This document shows positions 26,465 to 36,604 of a stretch of 64,000 nucleotides of DNA, in pieces (position 1 is the stretch's first letter; the number at the start of each line of letters is the position of its first letter). The position numbers were made by a program, and so were the translations under genes. The stretch comes from an uncultured Chitinophaga sp. Its GTDB lineage: Bacteria > Bacteroidota > Bacteroidia > Chitinophagales > Chitinophagaceae. Under the pieces are notes generated by a model. The model worked only from the letters and a program-made list of their open reading frames with translations. It was not told where the DNA came from and ran no database searches. The DNA lies in assembly GCF_946479755.1 (NCBI RefSeq), contig NZ_CAMLHC010000004.1, forward strand, positions 1 to 64,000, in the 5' to 3' direction.

Positions 26465-28252
26465 ATGAAACGACTTGTACTGCTGTTATGGACGGTATGT
26501 CTGTATCCTGCCCTTTTTGCCCAGGACATGCCCGATATGTGGACCAAATCCGGTGGTAACAACGCTGGCCACCCGGGACTGAAATGGTTTACCGGCGCTA
26601 AATTTGGTTTATTTATACACTGGGGCCTATACTCCAAACTCGGTGGCCGCTGGAAAGACAGCAGTTACTACGGCAGCGGCGAATGGCTGATGAACCGGGC
26701 AAAAGCACCGGCGACAGCATATGCTGAGGTTGCTAAAACATTCAACCCACAGGGATTTAACGCAGAAGAATGGGCCGGCATCGCCCGGGAAGCCGGTGTA
26801 AAATACCTTGTGATCACCGCCAAACACCACGAAGGCTTCAGTATGTACGACTCCAAAGTAACGGACTTCGATATCGTAGATGCCTCCCCGTATGGTAAAG
26901 ATCCCATGAAAGCGCTCGCCAAAGCCTGCCGAGATAAGGACATTCAATTCGGGTTCTATTACTCCCAGTTCCTCGACTGGCACGAGCCCAACGGCGGGGG
27001 TAACAGCTGGGACTTCAAAACCAAAGAGAAAGACTACCAGCAATATTACCGCACCAAATCCATCCCGCAACTGAAAGAACTGCTGACGAACTACGGGCAA
27101 CTGGGACTGGTATGGTTTGATATGCCGGGTGGCCTCACGCCGGAACAAACCAAACAGATGATCGACAGCCTGCGGCTGCTGCAGCCCAACTGCCTGTTCA
27201 GCAGCAGGGTGGGACATGGTTTGGGCGACTACCGCGACTTTGGCGATTCCGAAGTGCCACCGGTGCCCATCACCGGCGCATGGGAATCTATCTATACCCA
27301 CAACGACTCCTGGGGATACATTCAGCACGATCTCAATTTTAAATCCCCCAAAGAAATAATACACCTCCTCTCCAACGTAGCCTCCAAAGGCGGCAACCTG
27401 ATGCTCAACGTAGGACCGGACGGTGACGGTAAATGGCCGCAGTACTCCATCGACTACCTGAAGGCCACCGGAAAATGGTTGCAGCAATATGGAGAAAGCA
27501 TCTACGGCACTACGTATGGACTCCTGCCGGCGCAGCCCTGGGGCGTTACGACCAGCAAACCAGGTAAACTGTTCCTGCATGTATGGGAGATGCCGGCCAA
27601 CCGCCGGTTGCGTCTCCCCGGCGTAGACGCACACGTTAAATCCGTTAAAATACTCGGCACCCATCAAACGCTGCACTTCAAACAACAACCCAGCGAAACA
27701 ACGGTACAACTGCCAGTAACGTTACCGGATACACGTAATACGGTGCTCGTGATGGAGTACAGCGGCAACCAGTCCGACCTCTCCCAGCTGCGCACCCAAA
27801 CGGTGAGCAGCCAATACCCGCAGGCTGAAATACCCACGGTATGGGCCGTCTATAACGGCGCGGCCAAAAATAAACTGTTCACCTGGTCGCACTATTTCGG
27901 CGACTGGAAACATGAGAACCTCGCCTACGATATGACCACCCCGGAAGATGCTTTAGTGTTCCCGCTGGACATACAGGACGCCGGCGATTACAAGATCATA
28001 CTGGATTATGCCTGTGAGAAGTCCGGCGCCTCCCAGCAAGGCGTGGTGACGCTCAACGGGCAGCGGCTGCCTTTCCTCACCCTCTTTACCGGCGAGTACG
28101 ACAGTCATCAACCACTGATGTTTATCCAGCATGCGATCGGTAACCTGCATGTAGATAAACCCGGAAAACACAACCTGACGATAAAGCCGGTATCCGGTAA
28201 TAAAAGAGAATTGTTCCGACTGCGTAAGATCATCCTGCAGCCGGTGAAATAG
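26465..28252 (+). CDS. Secreted alpha-L-fucosidase, GH29 (copy 1)
   Basis: 595 residues with a signal peptide ending at LFAQ. The GH29 barrel is recognised from WFTGAKFGLFIHWGLYS near the N-terminus, [17 protein letters not shown], and the nucleophile strand LGLVWFDMPGG with D219. GNLMLNVGPDGDG closes the barrel. A C-terminal beta domain (about 470-595) resembles those on many secreted fucosidases and ends RKIILQPVK, much like the third GH29 of this cluster. It removes alpha-linked L-fucose by a retaining mechanism, probably in the periplasm. It is first in a plus-strand run; the next gene starts 24 bp later. Confidence 0.95.
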   Translation: MKRLVLLLWTVCLYPALFAQDMPDMWTKSGGNNAGHPGLKWFTGAKFGLFIHWGLYSKLGGRWKDSSYYGSGEWLMNRAKAPATAYAEVAKTFNPQGFNAEEWAGIAREAGVKYLVITAKHHEGFSMYDSKVTDFDIVDASPYGKDPMKALAKACRDKDIQFGFYYSQFLDWHEPNGGGNSWDFKTKEKDYQQYYRTKSIPQLKELLTNYGQLGLVWFDMPGGLTPEQTKQMIDSLRLLQPNCLFSSRVGHGLGDYRDFGDSEVPPVPITGAWESIYTHNDSWGYIQHDLNFKSPKEIIHLLSNVASKGGNLMLNVGPDGDGKWPQYSIDYLKATGKWLQQYGESIYGTTYGLLPAQPWGVTTSKPGKLFLHVWEMPANRRLRLPGVDAHVKSVKILGTHQTLHFKQQPSETTVQLPVTLPDTRNTVLVMEYSGNQSDLSQLRTQTVSSQYPQAEIPTVWAVYNGAAKNKLFTWSHYFGDWKHENLAYDMTTPEDALVFPLDIQDAGDYKIILDYACEKSGASQQGVVTLNGQRLPFLTLFTGEYDSHQPLMFIQHAIGNLHVDKPGKHNLTIKPVSGNKRELFRLRKIILQPVK

Positions 28253-28276
28253 GTACATGCTAAATTATAGTGACCA

Positions 28277-30433
28277 ATGAAAAAAATGACGCCCCTGCTG
28301 CTAACGGCAGGCTTGTATGCCGCACTGGCAACGGCACAAACGAAAATGCCGGCCCGTGACTGGCTGATCGATCCGAAAGGATTTACCGCCACCGCCACGG
28401 AGAAAGGGAAAGAAATTGTACTCAGCAACGGTTTGCTGAGCCGCAGTTTTCGTACTACCCCCAACGTTATCTGTACGGACTTCCGCAACCTCGTGAGCGG
28501 AGAACAGCTGCTGCGTGCCGTAAAACCGGAAGCCCGCCTCTTTATCAATGGGCGCGCCTACCAGGTGGGCGGCGCCAGCGGACAACGCCAGAACGCTTAC
28601 CTGTTGCCCACCTGGCTGGATAAGCTGCAGGCCGGCGCCAGTGATTTTATATATACCGACCACCAGTTCGCCGACATTCAGCCGGTACTCTCCTGGAAGG
28701 CCAACCGCTGGTGCTCCAATCCCCGGCAGGCCACCGGTAAAGCGGTGATCTTCGCCTACAAGGCGCAGGCGCCCGAATTACAAGGCGTAACGGTAAAAGT
28801 ACACTACGAAGTTTTTGACGGTATGCCGCTGCTGTCCAAATGGCTGGAGATTACTAACGGTACCGGACAAACGCTGAAGCTGGACCAGGTAGTTCACGAA
28901 ATACTGGCCACCCCGGAAGAAGAGTCCACAGTCGTGGGCAGCCCGGATAAGATAAGAACGCCGCATGGTCTCTACGTGGAAAGCAACTATACGTTCAATA
29001 ACTCCATGACGGCCTCGCTCAGCGATCAGACCACCCACTGGAAAACAGACAGTACCTATACCTCACAGGTAAACTATGACCTGCTGACGCCCTGTTTGCT
29101 GGAAGTACATCCAAAAGTACCGGTGGGCATCAGCATGGCGGCAGGTGAACATTTTGAGTCTATCCGTACTTACGAACTGCTGCTCGACGGTTACGACCGC
29201 GAGCGCAACGGCCTGGCCAAACGCCGTATGTACCGCGTACTGGCACCCTGGACCACGGAAAATCCCATCTTCATGCACCTGGTCAGCACCGACCCGGCAA
29301 AAGTGAAAAACATCATCGATCAATGTGCGGCTACCGGTTACGAAGGCGTGATCCTCAGCTTCGGCAGCGGTCTGAACATGGAAGACACCAGCGCCGCCAA
29401 CATCGCAAAATTCAAAGCGCTCGCAGATTATGCCCACAGCAAAAAAGTGATGCTGGGCGGATACTCCCTGTTTTCTAGCAGGCGTATCAGTGATGAAGAC
29501 GACGTAATCAATCCCGCTACCGGCAAACCCGGCGGCGCATTCTTCGGTAACGCCCCCTGCATGGGCAGCAAATGGGGGCTCAGTTACCTCGATAAAATAA
29601 AACACTTCATCACCGCCACCGGCTTCGATATCTTCGAAAATGACGGCCCCTATCCCGGCGATGTCTGCGCCTCCACCACCCATCCCGGCCACAGCGGCAA
29701 AGAGGACTCCCAGTGGAAACAGATGCAGCTGCAAAAAGGACTGTACCATTACCTCAATGCAAAAGGCGTATACATCAACGCGCCTGACTGGTATTTTATG
29801 GATGGTACCAACAAAATCGGCCTTGGATACCGCGAGGTAAATTTCTCTCTGCCAAGGGCTGAGCAGCTGATCCTCAACCGGCAGAATATCTTTGATGGCA
29901 CCTGGGAGAAAACACCTGCCATGAGCTGGGGCTTCGTGCCGCTGAGCGAATACCATGGCGGCGGCGCTGACGCTACGCTGGAGCCGCTCAAAGACCACCT
30001 CGATACCTACGACCAGCTGATGATGCAATACTATGGCGCAGGCATACAGGCCTGTTACCGCGGACCAAGACTGTATGATACAGACGCTACCCGCCAACTG
30101 GTGCAGCAGGTGGTGGGCTGGTATAAAAAGTACCGCGATATTCTCAATACCGATGTGATGCATCTCCGCCGTCCCGATGGCCGCGACTGGGATGGTATCA
30201 TGCATATCAGTTCCACACTGCCGCAGAAAGCGATGGTGATGCTGTACAATCCAACAACTACGCCCATTACCCGGGAAGTGGCACTGCCGCTGTATTATAC
30301 AGGCCTTACGCAGTCGGTGAAAATCAGGGAGAAAGAAGGAGCGCCGAAAACGTATACACTTGACCGTCAGTATACCGCTCATGTGAAAGTGACCATCCCC
30401 GCCGCCGGTTATACCTGGCTGGTAGCGGAATAA
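28277..30433 (+). CDS. Putative secreted glycoside hydrolase, alpha-galactosidase-like fold, family unassigned
   Basis: 718 residues with a signal peptide (ending at ATAQ). The first 290 or so residues look like the beta-supersandwich that precedes clan GH-D barrels (LSNGLLSRSFRTTPN, PLLSKWLEITNGTGQ). The rest looks like a barrel with a C-terminal beta domain. Candidate acidic residues lie in FDIFENDGPYPGD (E454, D456) and in DWYFMDGTNK. I do not recognise a named CAZy family. It sits between two GH29 genes with gaps of 24 and 34 bp, so a role in the same fucosylated glycan is likely. An alpha-galactosidase or other alpha-exo-enzyme is the best guess. Confidence 0.6.
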   Translation: MKKMTPLLLTAGLYAALATAQTKMPARDWLIDPKGFTATATEKGKEIVLSNGLLSRSFRTTPNVICTDFRNLVSGEQLLRAVKPEARLFINGRAYQVGGASGQRQNAYLLPTWLDKLQAGASDFIYTDHQFADIQPVLSWKANRWCSNPRQATGKAVIFAYKAQAPELQGVTVKVHYEVFDGMPLLSKWLEITNGTGQTLKLDQVVHEILATPEEESTVVGSPDKIRTPHGLYVESNYTFNNSMTASLSDQTTHWKTDSTYTSQVNYDLLTPCLLEVHPKVPVGISMAAGEHFESIRTYELLLDGYDRERNGLAKRRMYRVLAPWTTENPIFMHLVSTDPAKVKNIIDQCAATGYEGVILSFGSGLNMEDTSAANIAKFKALADYAHSKKVMLGGYSLFSSRRISDEDDVINPATGKPGGAFFGNAPCMGSKWGLSYLDKIKHFITATGFDIFENDGPYPGDVCASTTHPGHSGKEDSQWKQMQLQKGLYHYLNAKGVYINAPDWYFMDGTNKIGLGYREVNFSLPRAEQLILNRQNIFDGTWEKTPAMSWGFVPLSEYHGGGADATLEPLKDHLDTYDQLMMQYYGAGIQACYRGPRLYDTDATRQLVQQVVGWYKKYRDILNTDVMHLRRPDGRDWDGIMHISSTLPQKAMVMLYNPTTTPITREVALPLYYTGLTQSVKIREKEGAPKTYTLDRQYTAHVKVTIPAAGYTWLVAE

Positions 30434-30467
30434 ACATCCACCATAAAAATCCTCTTAATTGCAATTT

Positions 30468-31811
30468 ATGAAGAAACTGACATTCGCCGTTATTACCCTG
30501 CTGTGTTGTCTGCAGATACAGGCGCAGGCGCAGAAAAAGATCTTCAACGAGACGCCTGAACAAATGGAGAAACGCCTGTCCTGGTGGGTGCACGACCGTT
30601 TCGGGATGTTTATCCACTGGGGACTGTATTCCCTGCCTGCCCGTCATGAGTGGATCAAAAATTATGAGCGCATTACGGACAGCGCCTATCAGAAATACTT
30701 CGACAACTTCGATCCGGACCTGTACAACCCACGCGAATGGGCGCGTATGGCGAAAGCGGCAGGAATGAAGTATGCGGTGATCACCACCAAACATCACGAA
30801 GGCTTCTGTCTCTTCGATTCCAAATACACTGATTACAAAGCGACAAAAACCGCCATTAAAAAAGACCTGATCAAAGAATGGGTAGATGCATTCAGGGCGG
30901 AAGGACTGAAAGTAGGATTTTACTATTCGCTGATTGACTGGCATCATCCGGACTTTACCATCGACAGGGTGCATCCGCAGCGTGTGGGCGATCCGAAGGA
31001 ATATGAGAGACTCAATAAAGGCCGTGATATGGAGAAGTACCGCACTTACCTGTTTAACCAGGTAAGGGAACTGATGACCAATTATGGTAAGATCGACATG
31101 TTGTGGACGGACTTCTCTTATCCGGGTGCGAACGGAAAAGACCACAATGACTGGAACTCCGTGGAACTGCTGAAAATGGTGCGCAAGTTACAACCCGGCA
31201 TTATTGTCAATGACCGGCTTGACCTCGGCGAATATGATGATGGTGGTGATTTTGTGACACCGGAACAATATAAAGTGTCCGAGTGGCCTACCCGTAACGG
31301 TAAGCGTATACACTGGGAAACCTGCCAGACTTTCTCCGGTTCGTGGGGGTATTACCGTGATGAGACCACGTGGAAAGACAACAAACAGCTGCTGGTGCTG
31401 CTAATCGAGTCTGTGAGCAAAGGAGGGAACCTGCTGCTGAATGTGGGGCCGACTTCCCGCGGGCTGTTCGATGCCCGTGCGCAGGAGCGGTTACAAGGCA
31501 TGGGGGAATGGATGAAAGTCAACAGCCGTGCTATTTATGGCTGTACAGAGGCACCTGCCGGTATTCAACGGCCGGATAATACCCTGCTCACTTATAATCC
31601 CGACACGAAAAGGTTGTATGTACACCTGCTCGACTATCCGTTACAACGCATAGAATTGCCGGGACTTAAAGGAAAAGTAAAATATGCCCAGTTCCTGCAT
31701 GATGGTTCTGAGCTGAAGATGAAAGACACTGATAAAGGCGGGCTGGCCATTGATGTGCCTGTACGCAAACCGGACGTGGAAATCCCGGTAATCGAGCTGA
31801 TGCTGGAGTAA
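30468..31811 (+). CDS. Secreted alpha-L-fucosidase, GH29 (copy 2, compact)
   Basis: About 447 residues from ATG 30468; a TTG nine bases upstream is in frame but the ATG opens the signal peptide (ending QAQAQ). GH29 motifs are present: DRFGMFIHWGLYSLPAR, YAVITTKHHEGFCLFDS, the nucleophile D215 in IDMLWTDFSYPG, and GNLLLNVGPTSRG. It lacks the extra C-terminal domain of copies 1 and 3, so it is the bare-catalytic form. A strong terminator follows, ending the first block of the cluster. Confidence 0.95.
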   Translation: MKKLTFAVITLLCCLQIQAQAQKKIFNETPEQMEKRLSWWVHDRFGMFIHWGLYSLPARHEWIKNYERITDSAYQKYFDNFDPDLYNPREWARMAKAAGMKYAVITTKHHEGFCLFDSKYTDYKATKTAIKKDLIKEWVDAFRAEGLKVGFYYSLIDWHHPDFTIDRVHPQRVGDPKEYERLNKGRDMEKYRTYLFNQVRELMTNYGKIDMLWTDFSYPGANGKDHNDWNSVELLKMVRKLQPGIIVNDRLDLGEYDDGGDFVTPEQYKVSEWPTRNGKRIHWETCQTFSGSWGYYRDETTWKDNKQLLVLLIESVSKGGNLLLNVGPTSRGLFDARAQERLQGMGEWMKVNSRAIYGCTEAPAGIQRPDNTLLTYNPDTKRLYVHLLDYPLQRIELPGLKGKVKYAQFLHDGSELKMKDTDKGGLAIDVPVRKPDVEIPVIELMLE

Positions 31812-31836
31812 TCCGGCAGAACAAGCAATGAGTATG

Positions 31837-31888
31837 AAAACGCAAAAGCGGAGGGTTACAATAAGCCTTCCGCTTTTTGCGTTTTTTC
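31837..31888 (+). terminator. Strong intrinsic terminator after GH29 copy 2
   Basis: AAAACGCAAAAGCGGAGG pairs with CCTTCCGCTTTTTGCGTTTT (two single-base bulges) and a T-run follows. Confidence 0.88.
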
Positions 31889-32776
31889 AGTTGTAAGAAA
31901 AAACCCTTCTTTTTGTGAGAAAAGATATTATTTTTATCGTACCATTTCTTTTTTGTTAAACATTCGGAATGAAGCTATTAGTCAGGATCAGGAAGATATC
32001 TCCGACACAACGGATATCATTCGGCTTCAGGATACCATTATCGCAGGGAAAGTCCTAATGTCATCAACACAGCAATGGAAAAACCATATCCGTATCATTA
32101 ATTCGCCGGACACAACCAACTACCAGTAGCTGTACGGGTTTCCGCTGTTAACGGAAACGCCTGTAGCAGATGCAGGTAGGGGCGGCGGAAGAAACACTAA
32201 AACCATTAAAACCATATTTCCCGGATGCTTTGTCAACACGTTACCGGGGCCAATGAAGTAAAAACGTTCAAGACTGTAAGGTTGTCAGCGTAGTTATCAG
32301 CCAGACTGTGTGATGGTAAAAAGCAGAGAAAACCCTGTTGGTTTTCCGGAATATCCAGCCAACCGTTCCGGAGAACTGAAATTTGAAAAAATAAGAGAGG
32401 CAGTTTAAAAATGTACAGAAATGGTTAAAATATAATATATATGATTAAGTATAATTTGTTAGAATTGCAAAAATAGCCGGCTTTCAAAAAGCTGATAACT
32501 AGTTGATTGTAATTCAGTTAATCCTTAATTTGTTGATTTAAACCACGTTAGTAGTTAGTTTTTACTCTAATATAGAACAAATTGTATATTAATATTTATT
32601 GAAAAACCATATACGTATCCGATTGACTGCTGCTAGTAATTGTATCAAATTTGTTTGGGGTATGGAAACCGTGTGAACTTTCCATTATGCAAAATATTCA
32701 GCCATACCAGCTTCCAGACTTACGGTTAAAAATGGAAGATTTTCATACGAAATATACATAACCCAAAAGGAATAAT
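31889..32776. other. Intergenic region, 888 bp, no convincing gene
   Basis: AT-rich, especially 32400-32650. A 58-codon frame with a TTG start (31953-32129; begins LLNIRNEAISQDQED) has protein-like composition but no recognised domain; it may be a remnant. The right part presumably holds the promoter of the LuxR-type gene; no clear TAnnTTTG box was identified. Confidence 0.5.
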
Positions 32777-33379
32777 ATGAAAAAAGTGGGGCCTATAAAT
32801 GCTGGTCATTTAGGAGAAGGGGAAGTTTATGAGGTTGCAGCATTGCATAGCGAATCAACGAACATGTTACAACAATTAGCTAAAGATATCTGTAACCTTG
32901 TTTTTATGGATATAGAGATACCCGGATTGACTGCGATTGAGGCTGCCAGTATTGTAAAAGCTGCGTATCCCGACATAAACGTGATTTTGCTGACTTTAAA
33001 TGAGAAAGGTAAATCCCTGACCGAGATGCCCGTGCGGGAAGAAGGTCTGGCGGTAGACCACATACCACCTGTGTCGCTGACAGAGTTTATATCGCAGGTG
33101 TACGAGACAGCGCTGCAGTCCAATATGGTAGCAGTAAACAAGGTATTGGCGTTTTTCCGGAAAGAACGCGGAAATGCTCATGACCCCTATGGTTTATCAC
33201 CCCGTGAAAAAGAAATCCTGCGTTGCCTGGTGAATGGTGATACCTACAAGCAGATTGCCGAACACTGTCACATCAGTGTTGGGACCGTCCGCTCGCATAT
33301 CATGAACATCTACCGTAAGCTGGACGTGAATTCCCGGTCCAATGCCATTGTAAAAGCCATGAAAGAACGGCTGGTGTAA
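32777..33379 (+). CDS. LuxR-type response regulator with a degenerate receiver
   Basis: 200 residues. The C-terminal part (about 139-198) is a good LuxR/NarL HTH: LSPREKEILRCLVNGDTYKQ, then ISVGTVRSHIMNIYRKLDV. The N-terminal part resembles a receiver: the phosphoacceptor-like D45 in VFMDIEIPG and a threonine at T73 are there. However, the acidic pair that binds Mg2+ at strand 1 is absent, and the conserved lysine after strand 5 is replaced by a HIPP segment. Phosphorylation is therefore doubtful. No histidine kinase is adjacent. It is isolated between two long intergenic regions inside the glycan cluster and may control it, which is inference from position. Confidence 0.85.
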   Translation: MKKVGPINAGHLGEGEVYEVAALHSESTNMLQQLAKDICNLVFMDIEIPGLTAIEAASIVKAAYPDINVILLTLNEKGKSLTEMPVREEGLAVDHIPPVSLTEFISQVYETALQSNMVAVNKVLAFFRKERGNAHDPYGLSPREKEILRCLVNGDTYKQIAEHCHISVGTVRSHIMNIYRKLDVNSRSNAIVKAMKERLV

Positions 33380-33735
33380 ACTTTTACCGGTTAAACTGAC
33401 CAGTGCCAACAAAGCACAATCGCCTGAGCCGATGTACTGCTATCACCAGTGGAAATGTGAATGCCCAACCTGGAGCCTGTGCCTGATTCCCTCAATGGAA
33501 ACCGAACCTTTAACGCATAGTTAAGGTAGTGACATCTGTAAAGCCCTTGTGCCTGATCCTTCTCCATGAAAAAACCGAAATATGATGATCCGACATGCCG
33601 TTGTATGCCGGGCGGAGAGCGCTATGTTCAGGCAGAAGATAGGATGGCGTCAGGCGCATAGCCCGCCGGGCAGCAGGAGAAAACGACGGGCGCAACAGTG
33701 GGTACGCTGCCGCCAGGTGTAATTTTCGCTGTATG

Positions 33736-33840
33736 CGCCCATCAGGCGAATAGGTAATCATGATTCATTCCTTCGTCTGTAGGGACCGGTAAATCATGGT
33801 CGTCCTTCGCCTGTAAGTTACGCCCATCGGGCGAATCAGG
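33736..33840. repeat. Degenerate tandem repeat with CGCCCATCRGGCG palindromes
   Basis: CGCCCATCAGGCG (33736-33748) and CGCCCATCGGGCG (33821-33833) flank two roughly 35-bp units with the pattern GGTAA(A)TCATG, then TCCTTCGnCTGTA (starts at 33753 and 33788). A related solo copy is at 4694-4731. Confidence 0.55.
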
Positions 33841-33889
33841 GAAAATAACGGCCATCACCGTTTAAAAACTACCGATAAAAGACAAAATA

Positions 33890-33929
33890 ATAGTGAAAGT
33901 TATGCAACCGTTTGCATAACTTTCACTAT
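33890..33929. terminator. Perfect 18-bp inverted repeat
   Basis: ATAGTGAAAGTTATGCAA (33890-33907) pairs fully with 33912-33929 around a CCGT loop; ACTATTTT follows. It is probably a terminator, but it lies about 510 bp after the LuxR-type stop, so it may belong to an unseen small RNA. Confidence 0.55.
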
Positions 33930-34103
33930 ACTATTTTAAACCTGTTGCCAAAGCACGTTATGAAGGAAAAACAGCCGCAGGAAAAATAGTACAGCAACCA
34001 AATTCAGACAACTTTTGGAACACCGTGATACAATGAACTGCCATAGGAAGGCCCGTGCCTGAAATGGCCGTAGCGGCGTTTCTTTTGACCAACAATAACA
34101 GTT

Positions 34104-36581
34104 ATGAAAAGAACAGGATTCTGGTGGATGTTATGGTGCCTCTTGTCAGGCAGTTACTTTTGTCAGGCGCAACAATCAACCCGCCTCACCGGGCAATGGG
34201 AATATCTCCGGGGAGATCTCGGCGGTATCTGGGAAGCCGTCAGGCCCGCTACCGGGGGCAGCCCCGAATCAGTACCGCTGTGGCAACAGGTAACCCTGCC
34301 ACATTGCTTCAACGCCACCGATGCCGTCAGCCCGGAAGAAAACTATTATGAAGGCCCCGGCTGGTACCGCACCCTGCTGGACATCAGCAACCCCTATACA
34401 AATGGCCGTACGCTGCTGCATTTTGAAGGCGCGGGACAAAAGACGGCTGTATATGTCTACACTACTAAAGTAACCACGCATACCGGCGGCTATGACGAAT
34501 GGACGGCCGATATCACCGAAGCGGTGCAGCAGTTCCTGCAGTCGCCCGAAGCCAAACGCTTCAAAGGGAAAGTGCCGGTATCCGTCCGCTGCGATAATAC
34601 CCGCGACCTGGAAATGATACCCTCCGACATGTCGGATTTTAACGTGTACGGTGGATTGTATCGTTATGTTAATCTCGTTTATGCGCCGGCGTTATCCTTC
34701 GAAACACTTCATATACAAGCCGTCACCGACGCTGCCGGTAACAATGCCGCACTGAGCGTCCGTGCCGCTTTCTATAATCCGGGCAATATCTCCCGCGGTA
34801 CGCTGGAACTCCGCCTGCTCGATCCGCAACAGAAAGTCGTAAAAGAAATCCGGCAGGACATCGATATAAAAAACGGTGAACAACCACTGGCCGCCATCAC
34901 CCTGAAAAAACCAATACTTTGGTCACCCGGTCAGCCCCGCCTGTACACCGTGGAAGCCCGTCTTACTTCCTCCGCCGGTACCGCCGAACGGAAAGAACAT
35001 ACCGGCTTCCGGCACTTTGAATTCGTGAAACAAGGGCCTTTCCTGCTCAACGGCAAACGGCTGCTGCTGCAAGGCACCCATCGCCATGAAGACCATGCCG
35101 GCGTAGCCGCCGCCATGACGGAAGACATGATCCGCAAAGAAATGCTGCTCATTAAAAATATGGGCGCCAATTTTATCCGGCTCGGTCACTACCAGCAGTC
35201 ACGCATCGTATTGCAGCTGTGCGACAGCCTGGGCATACTGGTATGGGAAGAAATACCTTGGTGCCGAGGTGGGCTGGGAGGTGATACCTACAAGGAACAG
35301 GCGCGCAGGATGCTCACAAATATGATCAGCCAGCATCGCAACCACCCGGCTGTCATCCTGTGGGGGCTGGGCAATGAAAATGACTGGCCCGGCGATTTTC
35401 CTGAATTTGATAAGGAGAAGATCCGCGCTTTTATGTCGGAGCTGAATACCATGGCACATCAGCAGGATAGCACACGCAAAACCACTATCCGCCGTTGCGA
35501 TTTCTGTAAAGACATCGTGGACGTATACTCGCCCTCCATCTGGGCCGGCTGGTACCGCGGCCGCTACACGGAATACAAATCCGAAAGCCTGAAAGAGATC
35601 GCCCGCGTACCTCATTTCTTTCATGCAGAATGGGGCGCCGATAGTCACCAGGGCCGCTTCGCGGAAGAGCCGGAACAGTTTATCAAACAAGTGGCTACCG
35701 GTAAAGGCGCCGATGAACGTACCGGCGATTTCGCGCTCACCGGCGGCAACGCCAGGGCCTCTAAAGACGGCGACTGGTCTGAGTCTTACGCAGTGAACCT
35801 GGTGGATTGGCACCTGAAAGAACAGGAGACCATGCCCCAGCTGACCGGCACAGCTTACTGGGTGTTCAAAGATTTCTCCACGCCGCTGCGGCCGGAAAAC
35901 CCGGTGCCATACGTCAACCAGAAAGGCATCGTGGCCCGCGATCTTACGCCTAAAGAAATATATTATGTGTTCCAGTCGTATTGGACCGAAGCGCCCATGG
36001 CACATATCTACGGCCACGGCTGGCCCGTGCGCTGGGGCAGGGAAGGAGCCGCCAAAGAGCTACGGGTATACTCCAACTGCCCGGAAGCAGAACTGTTTGT
36101 CAACGGTAAAAGCGCCGGTGTCAGAAAACGTGACAGCCAGGACTTCCCCGCGGCCGGCCTACGCTGGCAGGTGCCGCTGCAAACAGGCGCCAACCAGATA
36201 AAAGTGGTAGCCCGTAAGGGAAAGAATACCATCACCGATGAAGTCACCTGGCAATACCAGACCGACACCTGGTCTACACCCGTGAAACTGCTACTGGAAG
36301 AAGATAAAACCTTTACCGGCGATCACCTCCGCAAAGTACGCGTAAAAGCTGTGGACGAAAAGGGAGTGCTGTGCCTCGATGCGGCCAATGAGGTTACTTT
36401 TTCGATGGCAGGAGATGGTCAGCTGATCGTCGATCAGGGTACCGCCGGCGGCTCCCGGAAAGTACAGCTGGCTAACGGTCAGGCCTGTATCTTCCTGCGT
36501 ACTGCCACCGGCTCAGGCACCGCGGTGGTAGCTGCCGCGGCTAAAGGAATGACTTCCGGCATTACTACCATTACCTATTAA
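34104..36581 (+). CDS. Secreted beta-galactosidase-like glycoside hydrolase, GH2
   Basis: 825 residues with a signal peptide (ending near CQAQ). Domain order is GH2 sugar-binding jelly roll (about 25-190), immunoglobulin-like domain (about 195-300), TIM barrel (about 300-590), and C-terminal beta domains including [20 protein letters not shown], as in DUF4982-type GH2 proteins. The acid/base is E425 in WGLGNENDW; the nucleophile is E509 in [10 protein letters not shown]. The family hydrolyses beta-galactosides, beta-mannosides or beta-glucuronides; the exact sugar cannot be read. It opens the second block of the cluster, with GH95 starting 24 bp downstream. Confidence 0.93.
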   Translation: MKRTGFWWMLWCLLSGSYFCQAQQSTRLTGQWEYLRGDLGGIWEAVRPATGGSPESVPLWQQVTLPHCFNATDAVSPEENYYEGPGWYRTLLDISNPYTNGRTLLHFEGAGQKTAVYVYTTKVTTHTGGYDEWTADITEAVQQFLQSPEAKRFKGKVPVSVRCDNTRDLEMIPSDMSDFNVYGGLYRYVNLVYAPALSFETLHIQAVTDAAGNNAALSVRAAFYNPGNISRGTLELRLLDPQQKVVKEIRQDIDIKNGEQPLAAITLKKPILWSPGQPRLYTVEARLTSSAGTAERKEHTGFRHFEFVKQGPFLLNGKRLLLQGTHRHEDHAGVAAAMTEDMIRKEMLLIKNMGANFIRLGHYQQSRIVLQLCDSLGILVWEEIPWCRGGLGGDTYKEQARRMLTNMISQHRNHPAVILWGLGNENDWPGDFPEFDKEKIRAFMSELNTMAHQQDSTRKTTIRRCDFCKDIVDVYSPSIWAGWYRGRYTEYKSESLKEIARVPHFFHAEWGADSHQGRFAEEPEQFIKQVATGKGADERTGDFALTGGNARASKDGDWSESYAVNLVDWHLKEQETMPQLTGTAYWVFKDFSTPLRPENPVPYVNQKGIVARDLTPKEIYYVFQSYWTEAPMAHIYGHGWPVRWGREGAAKELRVYSNCPEAELFVNGKSAGVRKRDSQDFPAAGLRWQVPLQTGANQIKVVARKGKNTITDEVTWQYQTDTWSTPVKLLLEEDKTFTGDHLRKVRVKAVDEKGVLCLDAANEVTFSMAGDGQLIVDQGTAGGSRKVQLANGQACIFLRTATGSGTAVVAAAAKGMTSGITTITY

Positions 36582-36604
36582 CTGTATTCAAACACGATGT
36601 ACTC

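Larger units (their letters stand above)
33380..34103. other. Intergenic region, 724 bp, with repeats and a hairpin
   Basis: No gene recognised. Holds the degenerate repeat array 33736-33840 and a perfect 18-bp inverted repeat at 33890-33929. The stretch just before the GH2 gene presumably carries its promoter. Confidence 0.6.

Noticed and set aside
33736..33840. Repeat array considered as a CRISPR
   Set aside because: Only two diverged units with no unique spacers of constant length, and no cas genes in the window.
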